Source of the DNA: Coprinellus micaceus
Lineage: Eukaryota; Basidiomycota; Agaricomycetes; Agaricales; Psathyrellaceae
Length of the DNA: 64,000 nucleotides
Assembly (NCBI GenBank): GCA_951394405.1
Contig: OX596338.1
Span: forward strand, 2,170,001-2,234,000
Reading direction: 5' to 3'
The translations under genes and the position numbers were made by a program. This document shows positions 44,686-55,138 of the stretch, piece after piece (within the stretch, counting starts at the first letter, position 1; every line of letters starts with the position of its first letter). The notes beneath the pieces were generated by a model that was not told the DNA's origin, did not search any database, and saw only the letters and a program-made list of their open reading frames with translations.

Positions 44686-47486
44686 TTATTGGTGTTTAAG
44701 TGTAGCTATTGTGGTCTGCAACTCCTCAATCTCCGTCTTTAGCACACTGTTCTCGTCCGCCAGCTGCTGGTCTGCCAGTTCCGCCGAGATCTCCTCCATC
44801 TGCGCGAGCCGCAGCTCCAGAGACTGGATTTTGGCTCGGTATTCGCTGGAAAGACAGCGCGGGTCAGTTGACAGATTACTGTGGAAATTAGTACAATCAT
44901 ACCGAGCAGCTTCATCATCGCGGGCACGTTCCAACTCCTGTATGCGCATGTGCAGCGCCTCGTTCTCTCTACGTAATCGCTTAAGATCCTCTTCCCGTTC
45001 AGCGAACTTTCTGGAATCGTCCTCCCTGGAGAACAAAAGTGAACAACGATGTCCTTATACGTGGGCGCCAAAGACTTGCCATATCTGTCTCGCCTTCGTG
45101 AGGTGTTCGATCTGGTGTTCGTACTCCTCTGATTGTTCGATCTTGTGGACGCTTTCTTTCTGTTGCGCTTGCAATTTGAAGTTCTCTTGCAAAGCTTCGT
45201 CGAGGCGTCTCCCCTGAGCTTCAAATAATGCCTAGCCCCGAGTTAGTGGCCAATAGCAAAGTAAGCGCCGAACCCTGGGCTTACCTTGAGCTCCCTTTCA
45301 CTGGTTTGCGCGTTGGACAGATCGACTGCCATTTTCTTTTTCTCCTCCCTCAGATCCTTCTGTTTCCCTTGCAGCTCTTTCGCCCAATCGGCGTAGCCGT
45401 TCTTCGCGTTCGCCGCTGTTTCCTTGTGCTCCCGCAGTTCCTTCTCTAGAGCAACAACCTGAGCCCGATATCGTCGCAGCTTGTTGTACTGGGAACGAGA
45501 TCAGCACACATGCCCGCAAGCTTAATTGACAGCGCACTCACTAATCCCTGCCTCTCGCTCTCCGCAGTCCTCATGAGAATCCGATCCTTGTACAGCCGAC
45601 CGATGTGCTTCGAATTCTCCCTCGAATGCCACAGCTCAAAGTTCAGCTCGTTCCGAAGCAACAGCACTTCCCGCTGTAGACCAGAGATAGCCTGTGCGAC
45701 GTGCGTCGAACTGTCTCCGTCGGGAGATGCGTTCGGCGGTGTGGATGGACCCGCCGAAGCAAAAGCTCGGGTCATAAACCCTGACTTCGCAGAGGATGTT
45801 GGCTTCAAGATTTCGAGATTGATATTCGACTTTAATGCCACTGAGGCCTCCACCATGTCCTGGATAGAAATGACAACTTTCCCTGATGAAAGGTCGATAG
45901 GGCGGAGCAGTCGAACGGGCTCGTCTTCATTCTGCGAGCCGCCTCCGGTCCCTGTAGGGGTAGAAGAGGCGTCGGAAGAAGGAACCGCTGGTTTCTTGCC
46001 TTCCAACTCGTAACGCTCCTTGGCGCCGATGGAAAGGTTACGGATGTCGAGCATCCCTGCCTCGCTGACGATGCGTCCTACGTCGTAATTGGCCCAGAAA
46101 GCTGGTTTCGACATTTCTTGCTCAGCGTTGCTCCAGATCAAAAATGGGTGCAAGATGTGTTCACGGACAAAGTTCTGGGGTCAATTGGTAAATGTGTGAG
46201 ATGGCTACGATAATAGTTGCTGCTCCTACCTCGCTCTTTCGCTTGATCTCTTGAACATCGAAAGCCTGGGTCCAGGTCTCGATGTATGGACTACGCATGT
46301 TACGCTCTTCAAGATAGGGGACCGGGTTTCGGATAAACCTGACGACATTGGAGGGGTAGAGATAGTAGAGCATAGTGAAGTATTGTCGGGAAGAAGGGGG
46401 TAGGGAAGGCTCAACAGAGAAAGTCATCTCCAGCCGTTCCCAATTCAAGTCAGGCCGGACATGGAGCTTGCGAGAAGATTCGCCATACAACTCTCGTTCA
46501 AACTCTTCGTCGTGTTTGGCCAAGGGGTTTTCTGTCACAGGCGGCCTTTCCTTCCAACACATGATGCGCGCCATAATCGCCAAGTACTGAGGGAAGTTTT
46601 CTTTGAGAGTCGTCCGTGCATGCACAGCAAAGTAGGGAAGGAGTTTGACGACCAGAAAGGCTAGAGCGGTGCAGACGGTCGATGAGTTGTCCAGGAACAG
46701 GCAGTTCGCCAGACTCTTCATGAGGTCGTGACTGGCGAAGACGGGAACGATGGTGCCGAACTTGAGTGACGATGTGAACTCATTGAGGAGCATTAGAAGT
46801 TGTAGGCGTTGAGAAGGGACTTGGAATTGCTGGTCAACCTCGGTCAAGAAAGCCTATATGGTCCCTCAACTGCGAGCACCTGGGTATGAAGGCCAAATAG
46901 AACGGACCTCGGGCACCTCGTGTCCATAGGCGACGAGAATGTCTTGCAAATTTGCCTTCCATCTCGTCCTTCGATCCCGCTCGTCCTCCGACAACCCTGC
47001 CCACTCCAGAACGTCGAGCCCAGAAACCTCATTATAGGCGTCCAGCAGATACAACTCCAAAAGTCTCCTCCTAAACTGATCGACACGCTCCGAATAGGGT
47101 TCCTGAGATTTCTGGAGAGTCAATAGGATAAGCTCCTTTGCGTGGTTCAAGGATGCGGTTGGTAGGTGGGGCTCTCGAAGCGCAGGCCGGAGGACGGGGT
47201 CAAAGAGAGATATCGCGGCCGTCGGAGTCATGATTGGGAGCAGATGGTACTGGAAAGCCAGGAGCACCTCCAACTTGGGGATGGAGGAATAATCAATGGG
47301 GATGACGTGGAACGACACCATCTCCTCCTCGAGCTGTGCGGTTTGGGCTACGCGCTCCTCCAAGGCCGACGGTGCCTGGACGACATATTCGTCGACCAGA
47401 TGGAGGAGCTCTGGCAAAGTTGGCGCGTCGGGGGTCGCGTCGAGCACTGAGCCGAGTGCGCGGACGAGTGCAGCGTTGGTGGGCAT
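44686..47486 (-). CDS. TSC1: Hamartin-family protein TSC1
   Basis: TSC1 stabilises TSC2, the GTPase-activating protein for Rheb, upstream of TORC1. Seven exons: 47486-46908, 46853-46230, 46174-45542, 45488-45285, 45231-45080, 45025-44903, 44845-44686, giving 824 residues. The N-terminal helical-repeat half carries hamartin hallmarks: CTALAFLVVKLLPYFAVHA near residue 250 and YFTMLYYLYPSNVVRFIRNP. The C-terminal half is a long coiled coil (about residues 560-820; REVLLLRNELNFELWHSREN, then ELEKELREH-type heptads). The intron at 45079-45026 begins with GCAAGT: only a GC-AG splice keeps the frame and joins KARQIW to EDDSRKFAERE. The 322-bp promoter is shared with EGD2. No TSC2 lies in the window. 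Confidence 0.93.
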
Positions 47487-47808
47487 GAAGAGAGCCGAAG
47501 CAGGTGGTCATTATCGCTGCGTGGCCTGGGTGTCCCAAACCAAGGCATCGAGGCCCCGCAATCTCCGGCCTCCGCTGTTTGTGGTCGAAGCCGACACCCA
47601 CTGATCCAAACACGTGGGGATCGCGCTCGTCGTCTCGAACGCTGAGCACGGACCCTCTGACGCCCGAAGCAGCCCGCAATCGTGAGTGGTCGTCTCTCTG
47701 ACAGTCCCAGACCTCGTCATTTCAACGAAGCTACGCTGCTAGAGCGCGAAACGGCGATGGATGGGACAAAATTCCGCTCAGATGACGCGAGGCTGACGAT
47801 GTGTTCAG
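47487..47808. other. Divergent promoter of TSC1 and EGD2
   Basis: A 322-bp spacer between opposite start codons. No TATA box recognised, and overlapping frames are shadows. Linking a ribosome-associated factor and a TOR-pathway regulator under one promoter region is suggestive but unproven. Confidence 0.5.
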
Positions 47809-48503
47809 ATGTCTGCCCAGATCGAAGAGATTCACTCCGACCACTCTGACCATGAGCACCACGACCACGACCATGAGGAGGAGGAGCTCGACCCCACCTC
47901 CGCCGCCGCCCTTGACAAGATCCAGTCGCGATCTGAGCGCAAGGCCCGCAAGGCTCTCCTTTCCCTTGGCTTGAAGAAGGTCCACGGTATCAACCGAGTG
48001 ACCCTCCGCAGGCCTAAGAACGTGCGTTTCCTCAAGAAATCGCGAGTTGGGTTGCGTAATGACGCGTTAATTGACCCAGGTTCTCTTCGTTCTCGCCCAC
48101 CCCGATGTCTACAAGTCCCCCAACTCTGACTGCTACATCGTTTTCGGCGAGGCCAAGATCGAAGACACGAACTCGCAGGCTCAGCTCAATGCCACTCAGC
48201 AGCTCGCTTCCGCCAGCCCTGGTGCTCCTGCTATCCAGGGTGAGGAGAAGGACGATGACGACGATGACGACGACATCCCCGAGCTCGAGGCTGCTCCTGA
48301 AGACGATGGTCCCGTTGACGAGACTGGTGTCGAACCAAAAGACATCGACTTGGTTATCCAGCAAGTGGGTTGCTCTCGGGCAAAGGCCGTCAAGGCCTTG
48401 AAGGATAGCGGCGGTGACTTGATTAACGCGAGTGAGTTGACTGTGTTCCTGCCCCATTCACTGAATATTGATTCTGTGTGCAGTCATGGCCGCCAGCGAG
48501 TAA
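47809..48503 (+). CDS. EGD2: Nascent polypeptide-associated complex subunit alpha
   Basis: NAC-alpha and NAC-beta bind the ribosome exit tunnel and shield new chains. Three exons: 47809-48021, 48080-48431, 48484-48503, giving 194 residues. The N terminus is His/Asp/Glu-rich ([18 protein letters not shown]). The NAC domain follows: [20 protein letters not shown] with RRPKN, then [20 protein letters not shown] and [15 protein letters not shown]. An acidic linker precedes the C-terminal UBA domain ([20 protein letters not shown]). The last exon is only 20 nt (IMAASE) and completes the conserved end. It converges on TRM9 with 72 bp between stops. Confidence 0.97.
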
Positions 48504-48575
48504 AATCGTTTTGTTACCCTTTGTACTACCACCGCATTCGAATTCATGCTTCTCTATCGGGATCCTCCACGCCCA

Positions 48576-49554
48576 TCATATTGACCACCGCCTCAACTCG
48601 ACATAATAATTCGACTTCTCCCATCCATCCTGCACGATCTCCACTCCTTGACCTGACTGTCCACGGGTTGGCGGCCCGACGCAAAGACCAAGACCCTCGA
48701 TCGCATCCTCGGCGAGTGAAGCCAACTCACCTTTAGCGAACATGTGGTAGTACCGATTGTACACCTCTGGCCGCTGTGCACCCTCCGCTGGCTTTTGTGC
48801 CAGATTCTTCGAGAGCACCCAGGGCACCATGACATCCTTGCCGTTTTCGATCTTCTCTGATTCCTCTTCGTCGACAACCTTGCGTTTTGACAGTTCGTCT
48901 TGCTCAATAGCCCAGACGTAAACGAGAATTCGCCCATGGTCTGGGGCTACTGCTTGGATGAGGCGCTGGATGGCCAACCTTCTCCGCTCTGGTGTCGCCA
49001 AGTGGTGAATGGTCGCAATCGAGATGGCGTAGTCCTATTCATCCCCTCTTCAACGAGCTGATAATCCAATACGGTGAATAGCTCCCTTACGAATGCGCCA
49101 GGCCTCCAGCCATTGTCCAATACATTTCCCCAGACGACCTCTCGGTACACTCTAGGTCGTTCTGGTGCACTTCCAGCATGTCTTGCGATCTCGAGGAGGT
49201 TCCGACTCCGATCCATACCAATCGTCCAGATGGCGCCGGGACGTTCACTGGGGATAGGCAAGTATTTCCCGTTACCCGTACCAGAGTCGAACCCAACCCA
49301 GCCTGTTGGCAGATCCGAGAGGAACTTCGCGATGATTGGCCATGGCTAGATGCGAGGCGTTGCAAGAGGAGACGATGGTATTACGTGGTAAATATACACC
49401 GTTCTGAGAGTGTTATCTTTCAATGTACCTTGTATCTGGTGGATGAGAAATGAGCCGCGATCGCGTCGTAGATTTCGTGTACATTTTTCGCTTCGAAGCC
49501 TGCTGGATCCTCACTGGATCCGACCTGCACTGACACCAGTTTTTTTGGTGCCAT
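48576..49554 (-). CDS. TRM9: tRNA wobble-uridine carboxymethyl methyltransferase TRM9
   Basis: Trm9 with Trm112 finishes the mcm5 modification at tRNA wobble U34. Three exons: 49554-49429, 49345-49091, 49034-48576, giving 279 residues (yeast 279). The start region has the Trm9 pattern: EAKNVHEIYDAIAAHFSSTRYKPWP in two pieces across the first junction. The SAM motif I is FDSGTGNGKYL (usual form DxGCGNGKY; here Cys is replaced by Thr). Motif II holds GMDRSRNLLEIAR, and the ISIATIHHLATPERR block is the family signature around the active site. The C-terminal half has VWAIEQD, VPWVLS, RYYHMFAKGEL and ends NYYVELRRW. Confidence 0.95.
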
Positions 49555-49671
49555 TGCGATGTCGTGTATGTACCGCAGAGACGGAGGTGGTGGTAAGAGG
49601 AAGAGAGCAATGTCACGGCGGATCAAATCCACGAACACCATTTGGGACAGTTGAGGAGGACAGCACCATCC

Positions 49672-50307
49672 TCAACATATGAACCCCATCGTGCCATCCA
49701 AGATACCAGCAAACGAACCGCCGTCGTGAGGTGGGAAGGGTGTGAGCTGAGCCGTATTGATCTCGTTGATGGTCTGGGCGAGATTCCTGTAAAATGGTGA
49801 GCCCATTGCGGTCGAGGAGAGGAGAACATGCTCACCCAACGCTGCTCGACTTCAAGTGATCCTTCTCCTCCAGCGCGATCGCGAGCTCTTGTTGGTGATT
49901 GTCGAGAAGCGTTTCGTTTGGTACGACTATCAGGCGCTTCCCCTTTCTAAGGACGTCGAGTATGGTTCCAGCACCTAGACAGCATCTAGATGGGCAACCG
50001 TGGCTCATTCAATGCCGCACCGTCCTCGCCCTAACTCACCTGCGTGGCTTATGACAAGGTCGGCCTTCTCAAATTCCTCTTCCAAGTTTGGCTTGAACTT
50101 CCAGCAGCTCACAGATACCTCAGAGCGTTCGAAGTCGTGGACTGACCCATCTGCAACGAACGACGAGAACTCGAACGAGGAGTTGCCGCACTGAATAGAG
50201 ACTTCGTCGTAACCACTTCGGCTCAGTGAGAGTAAAACGTCTTCTGTGATGGCTTCTTGGATAAGGGCGTCGAACTTGGTCGACCCTATGGTGACGAAGG
50301 CGTGCAT
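49672..50307 (-). CDS. ALG13: UDP-GlcNAc transferase catalytic subunit ALG13
   Basis: Alg13 with membrane-bound Alg14 adds the second GlcNAc to dolichol-linked oligosaccharide on the cytosolic ER face. Three exons: 50307-50040, 49974-49836, 49786-49672, giving 173 residues (yeast 202). The sequence has the GT28 half-domain pattern: [13 protein letters not shown] at the start, IQCGNSS, then [20 protein letters not shown] split by intron 1, and [16 protein letters not shown], the family signature for UDP-GlcNAc binding. ATG 50307 is chosen because MHAFVTIGS is the usual N terminus; the frame is open upstream but not family-like. No membrane segment, as expected for Alg13. Confidence 0.93.
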
Positions 50308-50447
50308 TGGCCCCAAACGTGTGGTGAGGGTTATGAGTAAGGGATTCAACCCGGCGCCTATTCGAACCTCGGAAAAGGTGCGATACGTCATGGTTCCCAT
50401 TTCAACGACCGAAAAATAGACCTTGGCTGCATTCCTTAGGCCATCGA

Positions 50448-51853
50448 CTACACGGTACTAGTTGGCGGAAGAGATATGTTAACGATGACCTTCCCAATCG
50501 CTCTCCCAGTCATCAGCCTGTCGTATGCATTGAGAACATCGTCGAAAGCATATGTAGAGTCAACCTTCGCTTTGATCCTCCCTGTCGAGAAGGTAAGTGT
50601 GTGACCCTTGTCTACGATGAGCCATACTTCACCTTCACCCAGGTACCGTGCTATAAGCTGAAGATCCTCCTTGTTATCCTCGACCGTAAGGATCCTAGTT
50701 AGCAAGCAGGGGATATCAGAACGCCATTGCACACGCCAGATAAGCATGCCAGCCATACGTACTTGTGTCGCGGCTTAATGCCAGTTAGGAAAGGTGGAAA
50801 GGCCTTGGCCCCCGCAAATCTGAATAGCTGAGATGTGGTTGTGAGGTTGAATCCATTAGGTACGGGTCCAACAGATACGAAGACACCGTTCGCAGCGAGA
50901 TACCGAGCTGAGTGGGTGTACATCGACGGATCGAACCACCCCACCGCCTCTAGTATAACATTATACTTGACGCTTGGTGGGTTGTCGCGGAGGTACATGT
51001 GCAGCGGCCCAACTTTTGTGTAGTCGATGAACTGTGCGCCAGAATCAATATGAGGGTTATAAGCATCCGGATGTCATCAGGCACTCACCTCATCAGCACC
51101 GAGCCCCCTAACGTACCCTTCGTTCTTCCCAGACGCGGTGGCAACAACTTTCGCGCCCTTCAGCTTGGCTAGCTGAATAGCATACGCCCCAACCGCGGTG
51201 CTTCCTCCATTCACGAAAAGGGTTTGTCCTTCTTCTAACTTCGCCAGTTCAAGGGCTTGCAACGCAGCCATGGCAACGACGGCCACCCCTGCGGCCTCAA
51301 ACTCGCTGAGGTTTGAAGGTCGTTTTGCGATGGAAGACTCGGGTATGGCGATGTACTCTGCCAAAGTTCCTTGCTTTGTCGCGCGTTGGGGTCCTGGTTG
51401 GAGAAATTAGTCACCTTGAAATTCGACGGCGAGGCAGGGATTTAAACCCGAGGGCGTACCTGGTTGGATCCATCCGAAGACTTCATCGCCTGTATCGAAC
51501 TCTAAGCTGCCGTTTGGATCCACGACGGTGCCAGAGAAATCAAGCTCTGGGATATAAGGGTGTTTCGCTAAGAAACCAGGTAACATTCCCATCAACTTGT
51601 AGCCTCTTTTAGGAGGAGAAAAACATAGAGAGTCAGCTTCGCCCACTGGGGGTGGCCAAAACAACAAAAGCAAAGTGGATACGACGTACAAAGGGTTCAA
51701 CGCTGCAGCATGGATCTTCACCAACACTTGCCCCGATCCCAGAGCTCTTCTAACCGGCCAGTCCTTCCTCAACTCCAGGGATTGGCCAGGCGTACCTTTC
51801 CGTACACTGACCCATCCTCTCTGGGTTTCGGGTATCGTACGAGAGGGCGACAT
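50448..51853 (-). CDS. Zinc-type alcohol dehydrogenase / quinone oxidoreductase, copy A
   Basis: Medium-chain dehydrogenase/reductase of the quinone-oxidoreductase/RTN4IP1-like kind (NAD(P)H-linked). Exons: 51853-51460, 51393-51089, 51031-50763, 50694-50633, 50581-50448, giving 387 residues. The GroES-like start (VLVKIHAAALNP, DFSGTVVDP, GDEVFGW) precedes the Rossmann part with GQTLFVNGGSTAVGAYAIQL and KGAKVVATASGKNEGYV; the protein ends GKVIVNISLPP. I see no structural-zinc Cys cluster. Bases 51689-51606 could be an 84-bp intron (GTACGT...AAAAG), but they are also open in frame and align with coding sequence in copy B, so I keep them as exon. Copy B lies immediately upstream on the same strand. 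The substrate is unknown. Confidence 0.88.
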
Positions 51854-52259
51854 GGTCTATGTGTGATTATCAGGCAACTGTTGGGATAGCTTCGGGCGAC
51901 CTCAGCTAGCTTTTATACGTTACATCCTGGTTACCTCACGGCCCCGCTGCCAGGCTCGTAATAATTGTTGGGTCCGGCACCAAAACTCGAAACCAGAGCT
52001 GCCTGTGTGCTGCGCACTGACAAGCATCCTGATGTTCCAACATGCCAGAACGCACAGCGTCCGAAAGCCTGGCTGGACGCGGCACGATACAGGGAAACGC
52101 CCTCTGACATCACCCCTCATGTGCTGCCACGGGTTGCACGGGGACGATGCGATGCGAGCTCAGAACTTTCATCATAAATTTGTGTGCGAGGGCCTCTGAG
52201 TGTACACTTCTCTGCTAAGTAGTTAATTAATCGTCCACAAATGTACATGATCTAGGACT
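51854..52259. other. Spacer between the two MDR paralogues
   Basis: This 406-bp spacer should contain the promoter of copy A and the 3' UTR of copy B. I see no additional gene in it. Confidence 0.5.
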
Positions 52260-53657
52260 TCACTGGCTAGCTGCGCCAGCGGCACTCGGTGGGAGGGACA
52301 CATTGACGATAACCTTTCCTGTTGCCCGATTCGACATGATCCTCTCGTAGGCTTTCAGCACTTCGTTGAAAGGGTGTACAGAATCGACCGATGACTTGAG
52401 TTTCCCTAGCAGAAGGTGAGCATCTAGAGCTGCTGTGAGTAAAAGATCCTGCCTTTACCTTCTTCCAGATATTTTCCAATCAGCCGAAGGTCTTCGGCTT
52501 TCTTTGGCTCAACCAGAACGATGCTGTTGAGGTTGCTTTAGAATGTCCCCGAGATGCGTCATGGGATACAACTCACTGGAAGCTTGGCTTGATGCCCGTC
52601 AGGAAAGAGGGCAGAATTTTCGCTCCCGCAAGTCTCAGGATTTGAGAAATGGTTGTGAGGTTAAACCCGTGAGGTTGAGGCCCGACTGAGACGAAGACAC
52701 CATTCGGGGCGAGGTACTTGGAGGAATGTGTATATAATGATGGGTCAGGCTGCCCTACGGCCTCAAGAATAACGTTGTACCGGACAAGCGGCGGGTTTGC
52801 TTGGAGATGCTTGTGCAGTGGGCCGATCTTGGTGTAGTCGATAAACTATAAATAATAATTGTAGGCGCAAAATCAGCATCATAGATATCACATTTAAGCG
52901 CCCAGCCTAGCGCCACTCACCTCATCGGCACCTTTGTTCCTAATATACTCCTCGTTCTTCCCCGAAGCGGTAGCCACGACCTTGGCACCACGGATCTTCG
53001 CAAGTTGAATGGCCCACGCTCCAACGGCTGTACTCCCCCCATTCACAAACAATGTCTGGCCTTCCTCCAGGCCTGCCTGGTCGAGGGCCTGCAGCGCGGT
53101 CACCGCCGTCAAGGCGACTCCCGCAGCCTCGATCTCGCTGACGTTGGTAGGTCGCTTCGCGATGAAGGTGCCAGGTACGGCAATGTACTCGGACAAGGAG
53201 CCCTGCTTGTCCACTCGTTGATTGTCTGTAACGTCAAAAATAATTCAATAGCTCTAAGGAGGCAGGGAGAATAGAATCTGAACGCACTAAAGTGGTTCCA
53301 GCCAAAGACCTCATCTCCTAGTTTAAACTCTTTGCTGTCATTGGGATCCACGACAGTACCGGAGAAGTCATGCTCTGGGACATAGGGGCGGCCGAGGATA
53401 AAGTTGGGCAACAACCCCATTAGCTTGTGGCCTCTGTATCCGAGTTTCGGGATCAGCGCAAGCATCATCGAACCAAGAGAAACAAAGACGAACACTGGAT
53501 TGAGGGCAGCAGCATGTACTTTTACCAGAACGTCACCGGGTACTAGAGGTTTCTTCACAGGCCAATCATTCCTGAGCTCCAGTGAACGTTCAGGCGTGCC
53601 TTTCTTGACAGAGACCCAGGCTTTCTGTACATCGGGTATGGGTTGAGGGTTCGACAT
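52260..53657 (-). CDS. Zinc-type alcohol dehydrogenase / quinone oxidoreductase, copy B
   Basis: Paralogue of copy A in direct tandem. Exons: 53657-53288, 53225-52921, 52845-52577, 52523-52459, 52405-52260, giving 384 residues. Two internal exons have exactly the same lengths as in copy A (305 and 269 nt), and all shared introns keep position and phase, so the pair arose by duplication after the introns were in place. Motifs repeat those of copy A: VLVKVHAAALNPVF, DFSGTVVDP, GQTLFVNGGSTAVGAWAIQL, ATASGKNEEY, ending GKVIVNVSLPP. Copy B is continuous through the segment where copy A may have an intron, reading a hydrophobic stretch (VFVFVSLGSMMLALIPK). Function beyond NAD(P)H-linked reduction of a small carbonyl or quinone cannot be told. 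Confidence 0.88.
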
Positions 53658-54024
53658 GGCGGTTAGTGGTGAAGGTTGGAGCAAGAGCACGGCTGACTTT
53701 CTGCACCTTTTTATCCACGCCATGTGCGACATCTGGGGTGTTCGAGAAGGAACTCACTCAGCCGTGCGACCGCACTTCGGGAAACTCTGCCTGCGTTGGC
53801 ATGCCTCTCGCTCTGCTGTGCTTGACCCGGTATTCCGAGGGCCGAGACGATACGAGTCTCGAACGCGTGGGTTATGCTGGGTTATGACGGAGCAACCGAG
53901 ACATTTCCCGCAACTTGCGCGTCTGTGACACTGACAGAGCGGACGGACGATCATGACATCACAGGCTCGGGTAAACGGAATCCGGATAAACGGAAGTAAG
54001 GGTTGACAGGCCAAAAAGAAAAAG
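53658..54024. other. Intergenic, copy B promoter to tRNA
   Basis: This 367-bp gap has no gene. Short frames on both strands are shadow-like. Confidence 0.5.
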
Positions 54025-54125
54025 CGTCACCTGTGCGATTCGAACACACGCGCTCAAAGAGCAACCGCTAAGCAGGGCTTGAAAGCCATAGCAGGCGATC
54101 CCGTTAACCACTCCGGCAAAGTGAC
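54025..54125 (-). tRNA. tRNA-Ser (anticodon GCT), with 19-bp intron
   Basis: A full class II cloverleaf folds on the minus strand. The acceptor stem is GTCACTT / AGGTGAC with discriminator G. The anticodon stem ATCGC / GCGGT holds a loop with anticodon GCT (serine AGY codons). The long variable arm has stem GCTC/GAGC, and the T arm is GTGTG-TTCGAAT-CGCAC. A 19-bp intron sits one base 3' of the anticodon, the canonical nuclear tRNA intron site. The long variable arm and anticodon agree on serine. Confidence 0.88.
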
Positions 54126-54574
54126 TTAGGGGCTTGAGAAAGTTTGTAAATTAAGAGAGGTTTGTGGCCGAGTTCGGCGCATTGGGCCACATCATCTCCT
54201 CTTCTTCCACTTGGGCGCTTCGAGAGCTCCAGAGCTACAGGGGATCAGAGGCTGTAGCGGCCTTAAGCCTAGGACTGTTGGTCGCAGCAGAAGCAAGCTT
54301 GCTCCTTCAACGCCACCATTTCTTCTCGTGCCCTGTCCTGCTGTCACGGGGTCCTCAACTTGTTGGCGCCCAACTTGAACTCGCTGGCCGACTGGTTTAC
54401 ATCGGAAGAGCCCGACAAAACGCAGAGCTCAAATCGAACAAAAAAAAACGCATCTGATACAATATACTGTCGTCCAACCCGTCAACGTCTTCTCCCGGAC
54501 GGAGTCTGACCCGTCGGGCGAGCCTGTTTGAATTAACAGCCAATACGAAGCCGTTGGCTTTATCACTAAGGAAC
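54126..54574. other. Intergenic, no gene seen
   Basis: This 449-bp stretch upstream of the decayed frame holds only short frames with no family match. Confidence 0.4.
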
Positions 54575-55138
54575 ATGGGCTTTGTTGCTTTACTGGGGCG
54601 ACAGAGACAGGGGAAAGCCGAAGAACAAGATTATACCCGACCCCCAGCTGACCTCACTCCTGGCCAACTACATCTTCTGTACGAAGATGTACTCGACGCA
54701 CTCGTCCTACGGGATGAATTCGACCCGTCGAGGTATGGCCCTCTTGAGAGGTGAAAGAAGGTGGAGTTCTTTTGCGAGGGAATCCATGCACCAGTCGTAG
54801 ACGGATGGACAGCGTGGAGGGAAACCAGGGTTAAGAACAACCCCTGGGGCATATCAGAACTTATCACTTCCAAGGGCATGGCGGATTTAAACAAAGACCA
54901 GCGAACGGCCATCCTCTCCAAGGCGGAAGGTTGGCTGAGGGTTGGCTGAGGGCCACCGGGCGCCGCCGGGGATGTCATTGGTGAGTTCCCCATTGCATTC
55001 CTTGCGCGCCTATCTGTGATTATAATTACTGATCAGCTCTGTTTTAGGTCAGAGAGGCTCAAAGAACCGATGGGTGTTGAGGGTGGAGACTGGTCGGACA
55101 TTGGGACAGAGGAAGACGAGATGGATGAGGAAGACTAA
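54575..55138 (+). pseudogene. Decayed protein-coding frame, family unknown
   Basis: A protein-like frame starts at ATG 54575 (MGFVALLGRQRQGKA), continues with LTPGQLHLLYEDVLDALVLR and meets an in-frame TGA at 54752-54754. The same frame resumes with FFCEGIHAPVVDGWTAWRET and LITSKGMADLNKDQRTAILS. An 11-bp tandem duplication at 54929-54950 then shifts it. Past that lesion another segment reads on through a normal-looking intron (about 54979-55048) to an acidic tail ending DEMDEED and TAA at 55136-55138. One stop and one frameshift argue for a relic. Tyrosine, tryptophan and acidic composition look like a genuine former protein, but I recognise no family. Confidence 0.5.
54929..54950. repeat. 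11-bp tandem duplication
   Basis: GGTTGGCTGAG occurs twice back to back. Removing one unit restores the reading frame across the site, so the duplication is the likely cause of the frameshift. Confidence 0.85.

Noticed and set aside
50400..53700. MDR pair plus NADPH-type genes as part of a secondary-metabolite cluster
   Set aside because: No synthase, P450, transporter or pathway regulator lies nearby; the neighbours are housekeeping genes.
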